44,468 nucleotides of DNA from JBCDBW01 sp039182965 (GTDB lineage Bacteria; Verrucomicrobiota; Verrucomicrobiia; Verrucomicrobiales; DEV007), in assembly GCA_039182965.1 (NCBI GenBank), contig JBCDBW010000023.1, positions 1-44,468 of the forward strand. Reading direction: 5' to 3'. The translations under genes and the position numbers were made by a program. The notes below the pieces were generated by a model. It saw only the letters and a program-made list of their open reading frames with translations, was not told the origin of the DNA and searched no databases. Below, one piece after another: positions 33,076 through 41,774 of the stretch (the first letter of the stretch is position 1; each line of letters starts with the position of its first letter).

Positions 33076-34920
33076 TTAGTCCGAATGGATCACCCGCACC
33101 CTCGTGACATCTGTCCGCACCAGGACATAACGCCCCGTATCGCCCAACTCCTTTGCATAGGCATACCCAGATGGAAGAGTTCCCGCCAACCGCTCTTGCC
33201 GCGTCAATCCCCACAAATAATTTGCAACTTCATCACTAGCCATCCCCGCTAACACCGCCCCCTCACTTCTCCAATAAGGATTCCCACGGTAATCAGCCTC
33301 GCGAAACGTCATTGTCATGCCAGCGCTGTTACGAAACGAGTTTCCAAACCGAATCTCACCACCTAACCCAGTACCAGACGACGCAGGCGGAGCGGCGATC
33401 GGTTCCGCGACGCGAACGACCGGATCTCCAGACGATAGTGGGGAAGCCGACCCCGGGCGGTCCGCCTTGGAATAGTCTCGCGCAAGCACCAAACGTCCAT
33501 CCCTTGCCAATGATGGAAAATACGCGTATCCCGAGGGCACCCGACCGGCAGCCCGCTCGCGGGTGTTCAAACCACGACAGTAAACGGCCACCTCATCATC
33601 CGACATCCCATCCAACACCACTGTTTCGCTTCGCCAGAAAGGATCACCTCGGCTGCTCTTGCTCCGGAATTCAAAGACAACCCCGTTGCCACCCATGAAG
33701 GGTTCACCCACCATCGGTCGCTTAGGAAACAATGGGGGCTCTCTCTCATCTATCGAATCCAGTTCCGCTACGAGCTTCGAAATAGGCTCTGCTGCTCTTG
33801 CTTTTTCTTTCAATCGCGGTGCCAGTTCCACGACTTCGCCCCCGCTAAGGTCCAAATTCAGCACCTCATCCACATAACCTTTCGCCCTCAAGGTCAGCTT
33901 GATCTCAGTAGGTGGCCGCACCAACGTGTATGGCGTCACCCCCATCCGCTTCTCTGTCGCCCCGTAATACACATCCGCTTCAACCGGATCCCCTGAAATT
34001 TTTACCATCGAATAGGCAAAGCGATGCTCCTCGGGCGCCCCCTCTTCTCCCGTTCCGACGATCTCAAATTCCTCCCGCCAAGGCGTCAGCGTTCCTGTCC
34101 TCGCTAGGATCGCATAGCGCCCCGCCTGCCAATCGACGTCTACGACCTTGCCCCCCTTACTCCAATCGTAAAGAACTTTCCCGGGACCCAAACCCTCGAC
34201 CAAAACCGCTTCGATCCTAAACTCAACCCCGTTAGGCAAATCAACGAACAGTCGGACCGCCCGAGAAGATGCGACGCTCTCGTCGACGAACGCCTTAGTT
34301 TCGCTCACCTGTTTTTCCTTTTCTCCCCGAATCACCAAGTCCTCCTCTTCCGACCCATTCTCTTCGACGCGCCCCTCATCAATGGATCCTAAACCTGATC
34401 CTTGCAATTCTTCCGGCCATAAATCGCCTGAAACCGCTTGCCCCACAGTTGACAGGGCTTGCGGTGCCCCGCTTCCCTCGGAGACCAATCCTTCGCCCCC
34501 ATGATCAGTGCTCGCCAATGGCTCCAGATGAGCCCTCTGGGGCCGTAACGAGCCCGCCTCCGCCCTCTCTGCAACTTCGTTCTCCGGCGCCACAACGGTT
34601 TCCACCCCCTCTCGTAGTGCTTCGGTCCCACGCAGTTGTTCCTCCCGAAATTCCGCTTGATGCATTCGCCGCTTGTATCGGGCGTTCAAAGGGTCCAGAC
34701 GAACCGCTTCCGCATAGGCCGCTTCTGCGCCCGCATAATCCCCCGCTCGTTCCAGACGGTCGCCTTCCGAAAACTCTTCTATCGCCTTGCCCGCGCTCAG
34801 CCGATAAAAATAATATGCGCCAACAAGTGAAAGCACTAAAACTAACACTAACACATTAACGACAATGAGGACGGCGTATCCTCGTCTGCAGCTCGAGGGG
34901 GAATGAGGCCGGACTTTCAT
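33076..34920 (-). CDS. Membrane-anchored protein with TPR, PEGA domain and two FGE-like repeats
   Basis: This 614-residue protein has one membrane helix at 15-38 (AVLIVVNVLVLVLVLSLVGA), with a short basic N-terminus inside and the rest outside the cytoplasm. A TPR-like motif (GDRLERAGDYAGAEAAYAEA, 53-72) follows, then a long acidic low-complexity spacer (about 100-215), an Ig-like region and a PEGA domain (about 304-370, VEADVYYGATEKRMGVTPYT). The C-terminal third has two related units (408-481 and 528-602). Each goes from F-R near the start to a GDPFWRSE or GNPYWRSE core, a DEVAxY helix, and a T/N-R-x-E-R-x-A-G-x-x-P-S-G-Y-A-Y motif. The last motif resembles the WLTERERAAGRLPAGYEYRL stretch of formylglycine-generating-enzyme-like proteins, but the rest of that fold is absent. 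Function unknown. Confidence 0.7.
   Translation of the reverse strand: MKVRPHSPSSCRRGYAVLIVVNVLVLVLVLSLVGAYYFYRLSAGKAIEEFSEGDRLERAGDYAGAEAAYAEAVRLDPLNARYKRRMHQAEFREEQLRGTEALREGVETVVAPENEVAERAEAGSLRPQRAHLEPLASTDHGGEGLVSEGSGAPQALSTVGQAVSGDLWPEELQGSGLGSIDEGRVEENGSEEEDLVIRGEKEKQVSETKAFVDESVASSRAVRLFVDLPNGVEFRIEAVLVEGLGPGKVLYDWSKGGKVVDVDWQAGRYAILARTGTLTPWREEFEIVGTGEEGAPEEHRFAYSMVKISGDPVEADVYYGATEKRMGVTPYTLVRPPTEIKLTLRAKGYVDEVLNLDLSGGEVVELAPRLKEKARAAEPISKLVAELDSIDEREPPLFPKRPMVGEPFMGGNGVVFEFRSKSSRGDPFWRSETVVLDGMSDDEVAVYCRGLNTRERAAGRVPSGYAYFPSLARDGRLVLARDYSKADRPGSASPLSSGDPVVRVAEPIAAPPASSGTGLGGEIRFGNSFRNSAGMTMTFREADYRGNPYWRSEGAVLAGMASDEVANYLWGLTRQERLAGTLPSGYAYAKELGDTGRYVLVRTDVTRVRVIHSD
33115..33339 (-). 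repeat. Second FGE-like repeat unit (protein-level)
   Basis: This encodes residues 528-602 of the PEGA protein: SFRNSAGMTMTFREADYRGN, PYWRSEG, DEVANYLWGL, RQERLAGTLPSGYAYA, ending RYVLVR. It aligns along its length with the unit at 33478-33699. Confidence 0.7.
33478..33699 (-). repeat. First FGE-like repeat unit (protein-level)
   Basis: This encodes residues 408-481 of the PEGA protein: FMGGNGVVFEFRSKSSRGDP, FWRSET, DEVAVYCRGL, RERAAGRVPSGYAYF, ending RLVLAR. It shares the order of motifs with the downstream unit but has diverged in sequence. Confidence 0.7.
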
Positions 34921-34972
34921 GACAAAGTCTCCTGGGGAACAACCTATAACCTACCCGTCAGCTGCACTCACG

Positions 34973-36001
34973 TCAATACGCTCTCTCGCCCATCGCCACT
35001 CCAGATCCAGATCTCGCCGAACGTCGTCCCGCCCCAAGAATCGCCTGCGCATCCCGGCAATTCACTGGATCACATAGCGGCATGTATTTCTCTCCCGTTT
35101 CAATCCCCCATAAAAAATGGGCGGTTCCCGATCGCAGCTCCGGAGGCGGGTCGCTCGCATCCAACTCTCTTCCCTGTGAGTCTCCCAAGGTCGCCTTGAT
35201 CAACCGACCTCCACTCCCCGGCTCAACTAGAATGGTCCCATCCTCTCCATGGATTGCGGTCACATATGCAGTCAAACTCCCCACTTCTGACCACGAGGCT
35301 TCCGCTATCGCCATGCCCGCGGGATACGACATCACAAGAATCGCGTTATCCTCCACGCCAACGGGGGCTTTTCGAAACCGTCCTTCCACCCCCATTACCT
35401 GTTCCGGCTGCCCCAAAAGCACACGCGCCAACACCGACCCATAGCAACAGTAATCCATCAACGCCCCGCCACCGTTCAAATGCTCATCAAATAGCCATTC
35501 ACAGAAAAAAGCTGTGCACCCGAGTTCTTCTGGCCCGCGGTGAGCTGCTCGATAGCGCACCTGCCAGAGCCGACCAATCTCGCCAGCCAAGGCCAACTCG
35601 ATACCCCGCTGCAACGCCGGCTGCCAGGCAAAAGGCCAGTTTACCATCAAACGGGCTTTTCCCACCTCAGCCGCCGCCAACATCGCATCCGCCCCCACAA
35701 GATCCGCCGCCATTGGCTTTTCAATCATCACATGAACCCCCCTTTCCAGAGCGGTCACCGCAAGATCAGCTCCTCCCCGATTACTCGAAAATATCAATAC
35801 CGCGTCCGGCAACTCCGCCTCCAAAAGATCCAAGTAATCCCGGTATCCCTGACCAACATACTTCTCCGCCTTATCCAACAGTTCTTGATTGGGATCCGCC
35901 GCCCCCACGAGTTCCACTTGCTCGCTCTTCAGCAAATCCGGAAAATGATCCCATACATGATCATGATGCAGACCTAGAATGCCAACTCGATACACACTCA
36001 T
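34973..36001 (-). CDS. Gfo/Idh/MocA-family oxidoreductase
   Basis: This 342-residue enzyme has a slightly unusual start, VGILGLHHDHVWDHFPDLL, where the Gly-rich loop is followed by HHDHVW. The VMIEKPMAADL catalytic-lysine motif lies at about 91-101. In the C-terminal domain, NGGGALMDYCCYGSVLARVL takes the place of the usual D-x-G-x-H-x-x-D; the catalytic histidine position holds cysteine/tyrosine, so activity may differ from classic members. It follows 12 bp after a second Gfo/Idh gene on the same strand, probably co-transcribed with it and the AroE-like gene. Substrate unknown. Confidence 0.82.
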   Translation of the reverse strand: MSVYRVGILGLHHDHVWDHFPDLLKSEQVELVGAADPNQELLDKAEKYVGQGYRDYLDLLEAELPDAVLIFSSNRGGADLAVTALERGVHVMIEKPMAADLVGADAMLAAAEVGKARLMVNWPFAWQPALQRGIELALAGEIGRLWQVRYRAAHRGPEELGCTAFFCEWLFDEHLNGGGALMDYCCYGSVLARVLLGQPEQVMGVEGRFRKAPVGVEDNAILVMSYPAGMAIAEASWSEVGSLTAYVTAIHGEDGTILVEPGSGGRLIKATLGDSQGRELDASDPPPELRSGTAHFLWGIETGEKYMPLCDPVNCRDAQAILGAGRRSARSGSGVAMGERAY

Positions 36002-36013
36002 TCCGCACCAAAA

Positions 36014-37261
36014 TTATTCGATCCCGTAGTGCTGATCGATCACTTCCTGATAAACGCGGAGCTCACCACTCAATACCTCATCGACTCCCACGGTTCGCCC
36101 AACAGTCGCGGATTCAACAATCGCATAAGCGCATGCCAAATCAATCAGACCTTCTCTCCCGTCCGTCTCCGGCTGCCCACCTTGACGGATCGCCTCCAAC
36201 CAGTCGTGTTGCGCCAAAGCAAAGTCATCCATGAGCCCGAACGGCCGGTCCCGCGACTTACAGGCGTCGCTCGCTCGCGCTTCATACAAAGCAGTCAGCC
36301 CCTCTTCTTCCCCACCATCCCAATGCACCCGGTCCCCCGTGACACGCCCGTTCGATCCATAGAATACCGGCCCTTCCCCTAATACGGTATTCGTGCCATG
36401 CCCCGCCCAACTCCCGAACAAAGTCCCCGTCCCGCCCCGTTCAGTCTCAAAACTGGCGAAAAAGACATCATCCGCATCGCAATCGACCTCACTCGTCACT
36501 TCGCCATTAGCATCGCGGGTGTAGCGATATGGTTCCACTACCGCCGTCCGGGCACTCACCTGGTGAACCTCTCCCGCCACCGATCGTATCATGTCAAACT
36601 GATGCACCCCCAAATCAAGACTGATCCCCCCACCCTCAACCAAACGATGCCGCCATGGCGTTTCCGCAACGATTCTATCAGGCGCCCACCAAGTCCCGAC
36701 ATTGCCCAACAAGGCCATCTGAAAATCCCCCATGACACCCTCGTCAGAAAAAGCCCACTGTATCCTCCGCATGCTTGGCGCATTTCGAAGATTCTCGCAT
36801 ACCCCAAAGGTGATCCCTGCCACCTCCGCCGCGTCACACATCTGCCGCGCCGCTCGAACGGTCACCCCCAGCGGCTTTTGTGACATCAAGTGCTTCCCCG
36901 CACGAATCGCCTCCATTCCTACCACATGATGCATACCGTGCGAGGTGAAATCGTTCACGGCGTCCACATCTCCGTCGGCAATCATGGCGCGATAATCCGT
37001 GAAGACTTCGACAGATGAGATCTCCTGGAAATCCGAAAGATACTCTTCTCCAACACCTAGCGGATCTCCCGGAATGTCGCTCACCGCACGCCGCTGCGGG
37101 ACCTTGCCTCGTCGATCCACATATCCCAGAGCATCCTCAGGACGGCGCGCGCACAAAGCCCCGATTTCGAAGTCGTCTACTCCCGCCTCGCGAAGAAGGC
37201 GATAACCACGCAAATGCGCCGCCAAAACCCGCCCACACCCGACAATCCCGATCCGAATCAC
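36014..37261 (-). CDS. Gfo/Idh/MocA-family oxidoreductase
   Basis: The protein has about 416 residues from a GTG at 37261 (VIRIGIVGCGRVLAAHLRGY), chosen because the longer open frame overlaps the aroE-like gene. GAGGGG lies about 10 bp upstream as a Shine-Dalgarno-like site. The catalytic lysine motif is HLMSQKPLGVTV, with Gln in place of the usual Glu before KP. The substrate-domain motif GGGISLDLGVHQFDMIRSVA carries the expected His-Asp. An insert at about 60-95 (RRGKVPQRRAVSD and following) is longer than usual. It sits 37 bp after the AroE-like gene and 12 bp before another Gfo/Idh gene. Confidence 0.82.
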   Translation of the reverse strand: MIRIGIVGCGRVLAAHLRGYRLLREAGVDDFEIGALCARRPEDALGYVDRRGKVPQRRAVSDIPGDPLGVGEEYLSDFQEISSVEVFTDYRAMIADGDVDAVNDFTSHGMHHVVGMEAIRAGKHLMSQKPLGVTVRAARQMCDAAEVAGITFGVCENLRNAPSMRRIQWAFSDEGVMGDFQMALLGNVGTWWAPDRIVAETPWRHRLVEGGGISLDLGVHQFDMIRSVAGEVHQVSARTAVVEPYRYTRDANGEVTSEVDCDADDVFFASFETERGGTGTLFGSWAGHGTNTVLGEGPVFYGSNGRVTGDRVHWDGGEEEGLTALYEARASDACKSRDRPFGLMDDFALAQHDWLEAIRQGGQPETDGREGLIDLACAYAIVESATVGRTVGVDEVLSGELRVYQEVIDQHYGIE

Positions 37262-37298
37262 TCGCCCATCCCCTCGTTTACAACTCCCTCTCTCAAGC

Positions 37299-38159
37299 TC
37301 ACCGCCTCCCAAAGACTTCCTCCAAAGCGCTTCGCATGACACAACGATCCGCCTCCACATCCGCCCAATGCTTGATGCCGATCGCCCCTTGATTGACGAG
37401 CATACCCAACCCGTCAATCACTCGACACCCCCGCTCCTCGGCTTCCTGAACAAACCGAGTCCGCGGTGGATTCGGAATCACATCCGCAACAACCATTCCC
37501 GCTCGCAGAGTCTCCATTGCGACACCCAACCGTGCGTCCACATCGGGATACAAACCGATCGAGGTGGCATTGACGACAATCCCCACGTCACCCGGCACAC
37601 GGAAGTCGTCCTCCCACTCCCGAAAATAGGCCGTCGTCGCCGTCTTTTCATTCAACACAGACACGAGCTCTGTTCCTCTCGCCGCCGTTCGATTCACAAT
37701 AGTGATCTCGGTCGCCCCAGCCAAAGCCAGTTCCACCCCGATCGCCCTCGCAGCCCCGCCTGCACCTAAGATGACCACGCTCTTCCCAGATGGCTCCACG
37801 TGCTCCTTCAACGAGAACAAAAATCCCTTCCCGTCCGTGTTTTCACCGATCAAAACTCCATTCCGTATAACCACACAGTTCACCGCCCCCATCACTTCTG
37901 CCGACTCCCCCAAACCGTCCAAATACTTAATCACAGACACCTTGTGCGGAATGGTGCAGTTGAACCCCACGAACCCCATCGCCTTCGCTCCAAGCACCGC
38001 GTCCTTCAAGCCCTCAGGAGCCACCTCCATCGTCAAATAGCGCCAGTCTAGTCCGTGATGCCGGTAAGCCGCCTCCATCATCGCTTGCGTCGGATTCTCA
38101 GACACCGGCTGCCCGAAACAACCCGTTAATTCTTGTTTAAAATTCAAGATTCCTCCCAT
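37299..38159 (-). CDS. aroE: AroE-like shikimate dehydrogenase family enzyme
   Basis: The 286-residue protein starts at the ATG at 38159. The family is clear: CTIPHKVSVIKYLD with the catalytic Lys (73), MGAVNCVVIRN with Asn94, GENTDGKGFLFSL with catalytic Asp109, then GAGGAARAIGVELAL nucleotide loop, NRTAARG (which favours NADP) and NATSIGLYP. The N-terminal substrate clamp is GQPVSENPTQ, Ser20-x-Asn22, where biosynthetic AroE has two serines (SLS type). Such a variant could use another cyclic polyol acid, or still shikimate. It is surrounded by Gfo/Idh genes rather than other aromatic-pathway genes, so a catabolic or cyclitol role is possible. I use aroE as a family label. Confidence 0.85.
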   Translation of the reverse strand: MGGILNFKQELTGCFGQPVSENPTQAMMEAAYRHHGLDWRYLTMEVAPEGLKDAVLGAKAMGFVGFNCTIPHKVSVIKYLDGLGESAEVMGAVNCVVIRNGVLIGENTDGKGFLFSLKEHVEPSGKSVVILGAGGAARAIGVELALAGATEITIVNRTAARGTELVSVLNEKTATTAYFREWEDDFRVPGDVGIVVNATSIGLYPDVDARLGVAMETLRAGMVVADVIPNPPRTRFVQEAEERGCRVIDGLGMLVNQGAIGIKHWADVEADRCVMRSALEEVFGRR

Positions 38160-38198
38160 GCGAACTCGATGCCCCGTCCCTCGTAACACTTCCCGTGA

Positions 38199-39524
38199 CT
38201 AACTGAACCGGTAGGAGGCTGGAGAGGGAGTCTCCCAGTCTGGGGTCGATGTGCTCCAATCAATGCTCTCAGGGTCACCCCACTTCTTCTCAGATGCCAT
38301 CATCGCATCCCACGTAACTCGCTCACCGGAATAAGCCGCCTCACGCATCATTATCCCCATCAGCGATGACTTTGCCATGTACTGTCCATTGTTGACGTAT
38401 TCGCCCGCCCGCATCCGTTGATAGAGAGCATCGTGCTCAAGCTGGTGCATGTCGGTTCGCCGCGCTTTTCTCCCGTTCGCATCCTTCGCCATCCATTCTA
38501 CTCCACCCCTCGCCACATACTGCATCAGGTCCGCTTCGCCTTTCGTTCCAAACACGATGTCACGAAAAAGGCTGTCACTCCCGGATGCGTGTTGACGCGT
38601 TCCCGCAAAATAACGCCGCCCGCTCTCATACTCGAATATACCGTTGAAATGGTCATAAATATGTCCAAACCCGTCACCACACCGCGAAATCCTCCCACCG
38701 GATGCCATCACAGACGTGGGATATTCATCAAGTAACCACGACACTTTGTCTAACTCGTGTACAAACTGCTCCGCACAAAAGTCGCCCGATAACCATGTGT
38801 AGTAATACCAATTCCTCACTTGCGCCTCCATGTCCGTCCACCCCTCCCTTCGCGGGACGCTCCTAGTAAATACATTATATCGCGTTGACTCCACGTTTAC
38901 GATCTCCCCAATCAACCCATCCTGAAGACGCTTAATGAAATCCTGCATATGGGTCTCATACCGCCAGCATAGCCCCGACAAGACATGAATGCCCTTCTTC
39001 TTTGCCAACTCAGTCGTTTCTAGGACCGAGCGAACCCCAGGCGCATCCACCGCCACCGGTTTTTCTACAAACACATTCTTCCCAGCTTCGACGCATGCCT
39101 TGTAATGGAGCGGACGGAACCCAGGAGGGGTCGCCAGCAAAACGATGTCCACATCTGTCTCTAATAGCTTTTCATATGCTTCCAACCCCGCAAACTGACG
39201 GCTAGGCGGGACGTCCACCCGCTCCCCATGCTTGGTCACTAAACTCCTCAGCGTCTTGTCAATCTTCTCAGGAAAAGCATCGGCGAGCGCATAAACGATC
39301 GTGTTCCGGTCCGCATTCAAAGCTTGCGACGCCGCTCCCGTGCCCCGCCCTCCACAGCCCACCAGTCCAACTTTATAAACCCTCGTGTCCCCTGCCCCCG
39401 TCGCGACGCTCGGAAACGTAAGGGCCGCTCCGACTGCTCCCGATGTCGCCAAAAATCGACGCCGTGTTTGATTGTGACGATCACGGCGCTCACACCGTGT
39501 CGCTGCTGTCTTTTCAATTGTCAT
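38199..39524 (-). CDS. Tat-exported Gfo/Idh/MocA oxidoreductase
   Basis: This 441-residue enzyme has a twin-arginine signal (QTRRRFLATSGAVGAALTF), so it would fold with NAD(P) in the cytoplasm and be exported. The Rossmann motif VGLVGCGGRGTGAASQAL follows immediately. Catalytic motif: NVFVEKPVAVDA (Lys about 147). The C-terminal half is of the planctomycete/verrucomicrobial type with SRCGDGFGHIYDHFNGIFEY and ends near SPASYRFS. Homologues often act on glycosides or anhydrosugars in the periplasm. It is encoded 39 bp upstream of the AroE-like start and downstream of the esterase-like gene. Confidence 0.85.
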   Translation of the reverse strand: MTIEKTAATRCERRDRHNQTRRRFLATSGAVGAALTFPSVATGAGDTRVYKVGLVGCGGRGTGAASQALNADRNTIVYALADAFPEKIDKTLRSLVTKHGERVDVPPSRQFAGLEAYEKLLETDVDIVLLATPPGFRPLHYKACVEAGKNVFVEKPVAVDAPGVRSVLETTELAKKKGIHVLSGLCWRYETHMQDFIKRLQDGLIGEIVNVESTRYNVFTRSVPRREGWTDMEAQVRNWYYYTWLSGDFCAEQFVHELDKVSWLLDEYPTSVMASGGRISRCGDGFGHIYDHFNGIFEYESGRRYFAGTRQHASGSDSLFRDIVFGTKGEADLMQYVARGGVEWMAKDANGRKARRTDMHQLEHDALYQRMRAGEYVNNGQYMAKSSLMGIMMREAAYSGERVTWDAMMASEKKWGDPESIDWSTSTPDWETPSPASYRFS

Positions 39525-39604
39525 CCCATTCCTTTGTTCTGAAACCCAACGTCACATCGTATAACGCCAATTGCCTGCCACTCTTGTCAGCCGCTTCAAG
39601 GTGT

Positions 39605-40699
39605 TTACCGCCCAAGGACCTTTGAAAGGCGCGCATGCTCAGCTTCCGCGAGTCGCGCCGTTACCGAACCCTCCCCATTCGCCATGATTTCCTCATAGTC
39701 AGCAAGGCAACGCTCAAGCGAAGAGCGGCTTCGATCCCTTAACTCCAGCTGTAAAAGCACTTCATACTGCCGCCACAACTCGGCCTCGCGCGCCGCTTCA
39801 GGGTCACTTTTCGCAAATGCCGCCATTTGTTCTTCCACCGCCGCAACAGCACCAGCCCCGAATACGGCCAAAAACGGTTGCTCCACAAATCGCTTCATCG
39901 CGACATATCGCTCCCCCGAATGGGGAATCGAACCAATCTCAAGTAATCGCTCACGCCCCCATGCCTGCGCAACCTCACGAAATCCCTCGCCTCGCTCTTT
40001 CCCCGAGTAAAGCCGCAGCCACTGCCGCATGCCAGGATAGTCCTCAAAGTCCTTCGGAACCGCCTTACCCAAAAAATCCCACGCATCCCATGTGACCTGC
40101 GCGCCCGCTCCTCGAAAACGCTTCACCGCCCGCAATCCCATCAGGTGGTTCGTATACACCGACCCCACGCCCACATACACCGGCTTTCCACGCACGGCCT
40201 GTTGTACCGGCAATGCCTGATGGTCGAGAAATCCTGAGCCAATCAACAAGGCCCCCGCCAAGGTCGCATCATCACTCAACGCCTCCGCCGCCACCCAGCC
40301 CCCGGTGAAGTATCCGCCGACAAACACTCGCCCTGGATCAACCGAGTAAGCCTCCTCTACTAACGGACGAACGCGGCGTAAGGCCGCCACTTCCGCCGCC
40401 ATCCGCTCCCGCGTGACCTGAAGCAGCTCACGCTCCGTGAAGGTCATCCCCACAATGATCCAGTCGCGCTTTTCACAAGCGGGCGTTACCGTACGCGTCG
40501 TCGCCACCCCGTTCGGCCCGGGCCAAAAGTACATCACTGGCCACACCTCCCCGGGATCATAGTTCCCCGGCACCTGCACCAATATCGGACGCGACAAACC
40601 AGCCACGGTTAGCTCCTCACCAAGCCCCCGCGAAATAGCCCCCATTCCAACGAACATACCCAAACTCAAAATCAATTGAAACACTCTTAACAATTTCAT
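39605..40699 (-). CDS. Secreted alpha/beta-hydrolase-like protein without nucleophile serine
   Basis: This 364-residue protein has an N-terminal signal sequence (LLRVFQLILSLGMFVGMGAI). The body resembles PHB-depolymerase/feruloyl-esterase-type alpha/beta hydrolases: VPGNYDPGEVWPVMYFWPGP, RVRPLVEEAYSVDPGRVFVG and the nucleophile-elbow position GGYFTGGWVAAEAL. Active relatives have GGFSGGG with catalytic Ser; here that residue is Phe131 (TTC codon seen directly). A later GSIPHSGERY could carry a His. So it is probably an inactive, binding-type homologue, or uses a different residue. It ends in a helical segment rich in Glu/Arg. It lies upstream of the Tat oxidoreductase on the same strand. Confidence 0.6.
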   Translation of the reverse strand: MKLLRVFQLILSLGMFVGMGAISRGLGEELTVAGLSRPILVQVPGNYDPGEVWPVMYFWPGPNGVATTRTVTPACEKRDWIIVGMTFTERELLQVTRERMAAEVAALRRVRPLVEEAYSVDPGRVFVGGYFTGGWVAAEALSDDATLAGALLIGSGFLDHQALPVQQAVRGKPVYVGVGSVYTNHLMGLRAVKRFRGAGAQVTWDAWDFLGKAVPKDFEDYPGMRQWLRLYSGKERGEGFREVAQAWGRERLLEIGSIPHSGERYVAMKRFVEQPFLAVFGAGAVAAVEEQMAAFAKSDPEAAREAELWRQYEVLLQLELRDRSRSSLERCLADYEEIMANGEGSVTARLAEAEHARLSKVLGR

Positions 40700-40751
40700 A
40701 TTAACAGCTATACGATTGTTTTTACGGGGATAAGTAGGGCATTAAGAGAGC

Positions 40752-41684
40752 TTATGAACCCGAGTCAAACGAAAGCCGGTACTCCTCTGCCCAGGCCGAA
40801 TACGCCGTCCGGAACCCCGCCTCATAGTCCAAGCGCTGAAACAAATCCAAGTCGCGATACTGCTCATACCGCCGATATACCTGCTCGGTGGCACTCGTTT
40901 CAAATTCCCCGTAATCATTCTTTCCTAAAAAATAATAAGCACGCCTCCCAGGCATCCGTCCCTGCCGCTGATTTGGCGAGACGACCATCATCGTGCTGAA
41001 CGGGTCCGTTCCCATTAGTCCGCTCACTCGCTCATCCGCCGCCATCTCATAAAGATCCACGTGCTCAGACACCCAGTCCAAGGTGTCGAGGCGAGGCTTC
41101 GGCAAATCGCAATCGACAAAGCCCCCTGAAATCATCGGCGCCATGATCCGAGCCACCACCTCCTGAAGATTCACATCATCCACGTTCGGCCACTCCTTCA
41201 TCGCAACCAGAAACACCGGCAACGCAAAACGACCCGATCGCTCAAATACAACGATCCGACCATTCGTCTGATCCAAAAAATGATACAAACAAATCAGCAA
41301 CTCGCCAAAATCATCCGCTTTCGAAAAATCCGTGTTGAAGTCACAGACCAACGCACTCCCGGCTTCAAAGAACCCCAGCTGCTCATCAAAGAATCGCACA
41401 AATCCCTCCTGCCGACTCTGCGGGTAGTCTTCCGGACTCAAATAGCGCTGCTCGTCTTGTCGCAATACCCGCGCCAAGCCCCGCTTCATATCAGGCCCCA
41501 ACGGCTTCGCGCGCCCATTCTCCAAATGATGCAGCCAAGAGGTGGTCACCGGACGCTCCAATTGCAAAGACTTGTCACGGTTGAGGCGCTCCGCCAAACC
41601 CCGCAAGGAAAGTCCTTGCCCAATCCGATCCTTTCGAACTAAAGCACCTATATCCACTGCATCCACTGAAGATGAAAATGCCAT
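40752..41684 (-). CDS. XRE-family transcriptional regulator
   Basis: This 310-residue DNA-binding regulator has an N-terminal HTH (about 12-75: IGALVRKDRIGQGLSLRGLA, then TTSWLHHLENGRAKPLGPDM), the lambda-Cro-like XRE form with an insertion between helices 1 and 2. The C-terminal 200 residues are of no domain I recognise; it contains SALVCDFNTDFSK and a long tail with RRYEQYRDLDLFQRLDYEAG, and no HEXXH motif, so it is not the ScfR/IrrE type. It is divergent from acsA with overlapping promoter elements between them, so it may sense an acyl or small-molecule signal and control acsA and itself. Confidence 0.8.
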   Translation of the reverse strand: MAFSSSVDAVDIGALVRKDRIGQGLSLRGLAERLNRDKSLQLERPVTTSWLHHLENGRAKPLGPDMKRGLARVLRQDEQRYLSPEDYPQSRQEGFVRFFDEQLGFFEAGSALVCDFNTDFSKADDFGELLICLYHFLDQTNGRIVVFERSGRFALPVFLVAMKEWPNVDDVNLQEVVARIMAPMISGGFVDCDLPKPRLDTLDWVSEHVDLYEMAADERVSGLMGTDPFSTMMVVSPNQRQGRMPGRRAYYFLGKNDYGEFETSATEQVYRRYEQYRDLDLFQRLDYEAGFRTAYSAWAEEYRLSFDSGS

Positions 41685-41744
41685 TTAATTTAACAATCTA
41701 AACTAATTCGCGCAGCTGAAGCCAAAAACTGTCGCGGTTTCTCA

Positions 41745-41774
41745 ATAATAGGCACGGCACGAAATTTTTGCCAA
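41745..41774 (-). promoter_or_regulatory. Predicted sigma-70 promoter of the XRE gene
   Basis: On the minus strand, TTGGCA (-35, 5 of 6 consensus) and TATTAT (-10, 5 of 6) are separated by 18 bp, placing a start site about 50 bp before the gene. A weaker plus-strand -35 (TTGCCA, 41768-41773) for acsA overlaps the -35, so the two transcription units may compete for polymerase or a repressor. Confidence 0.45.

Noticed and set aside
40752..41684. XRE gene as a ScfR-type short-chain acyl-CoA regulator of acsA
   Set aside because: The protein is too short for that family and has no HEXXH-containing domain; only its divergent position suggests acsA control.
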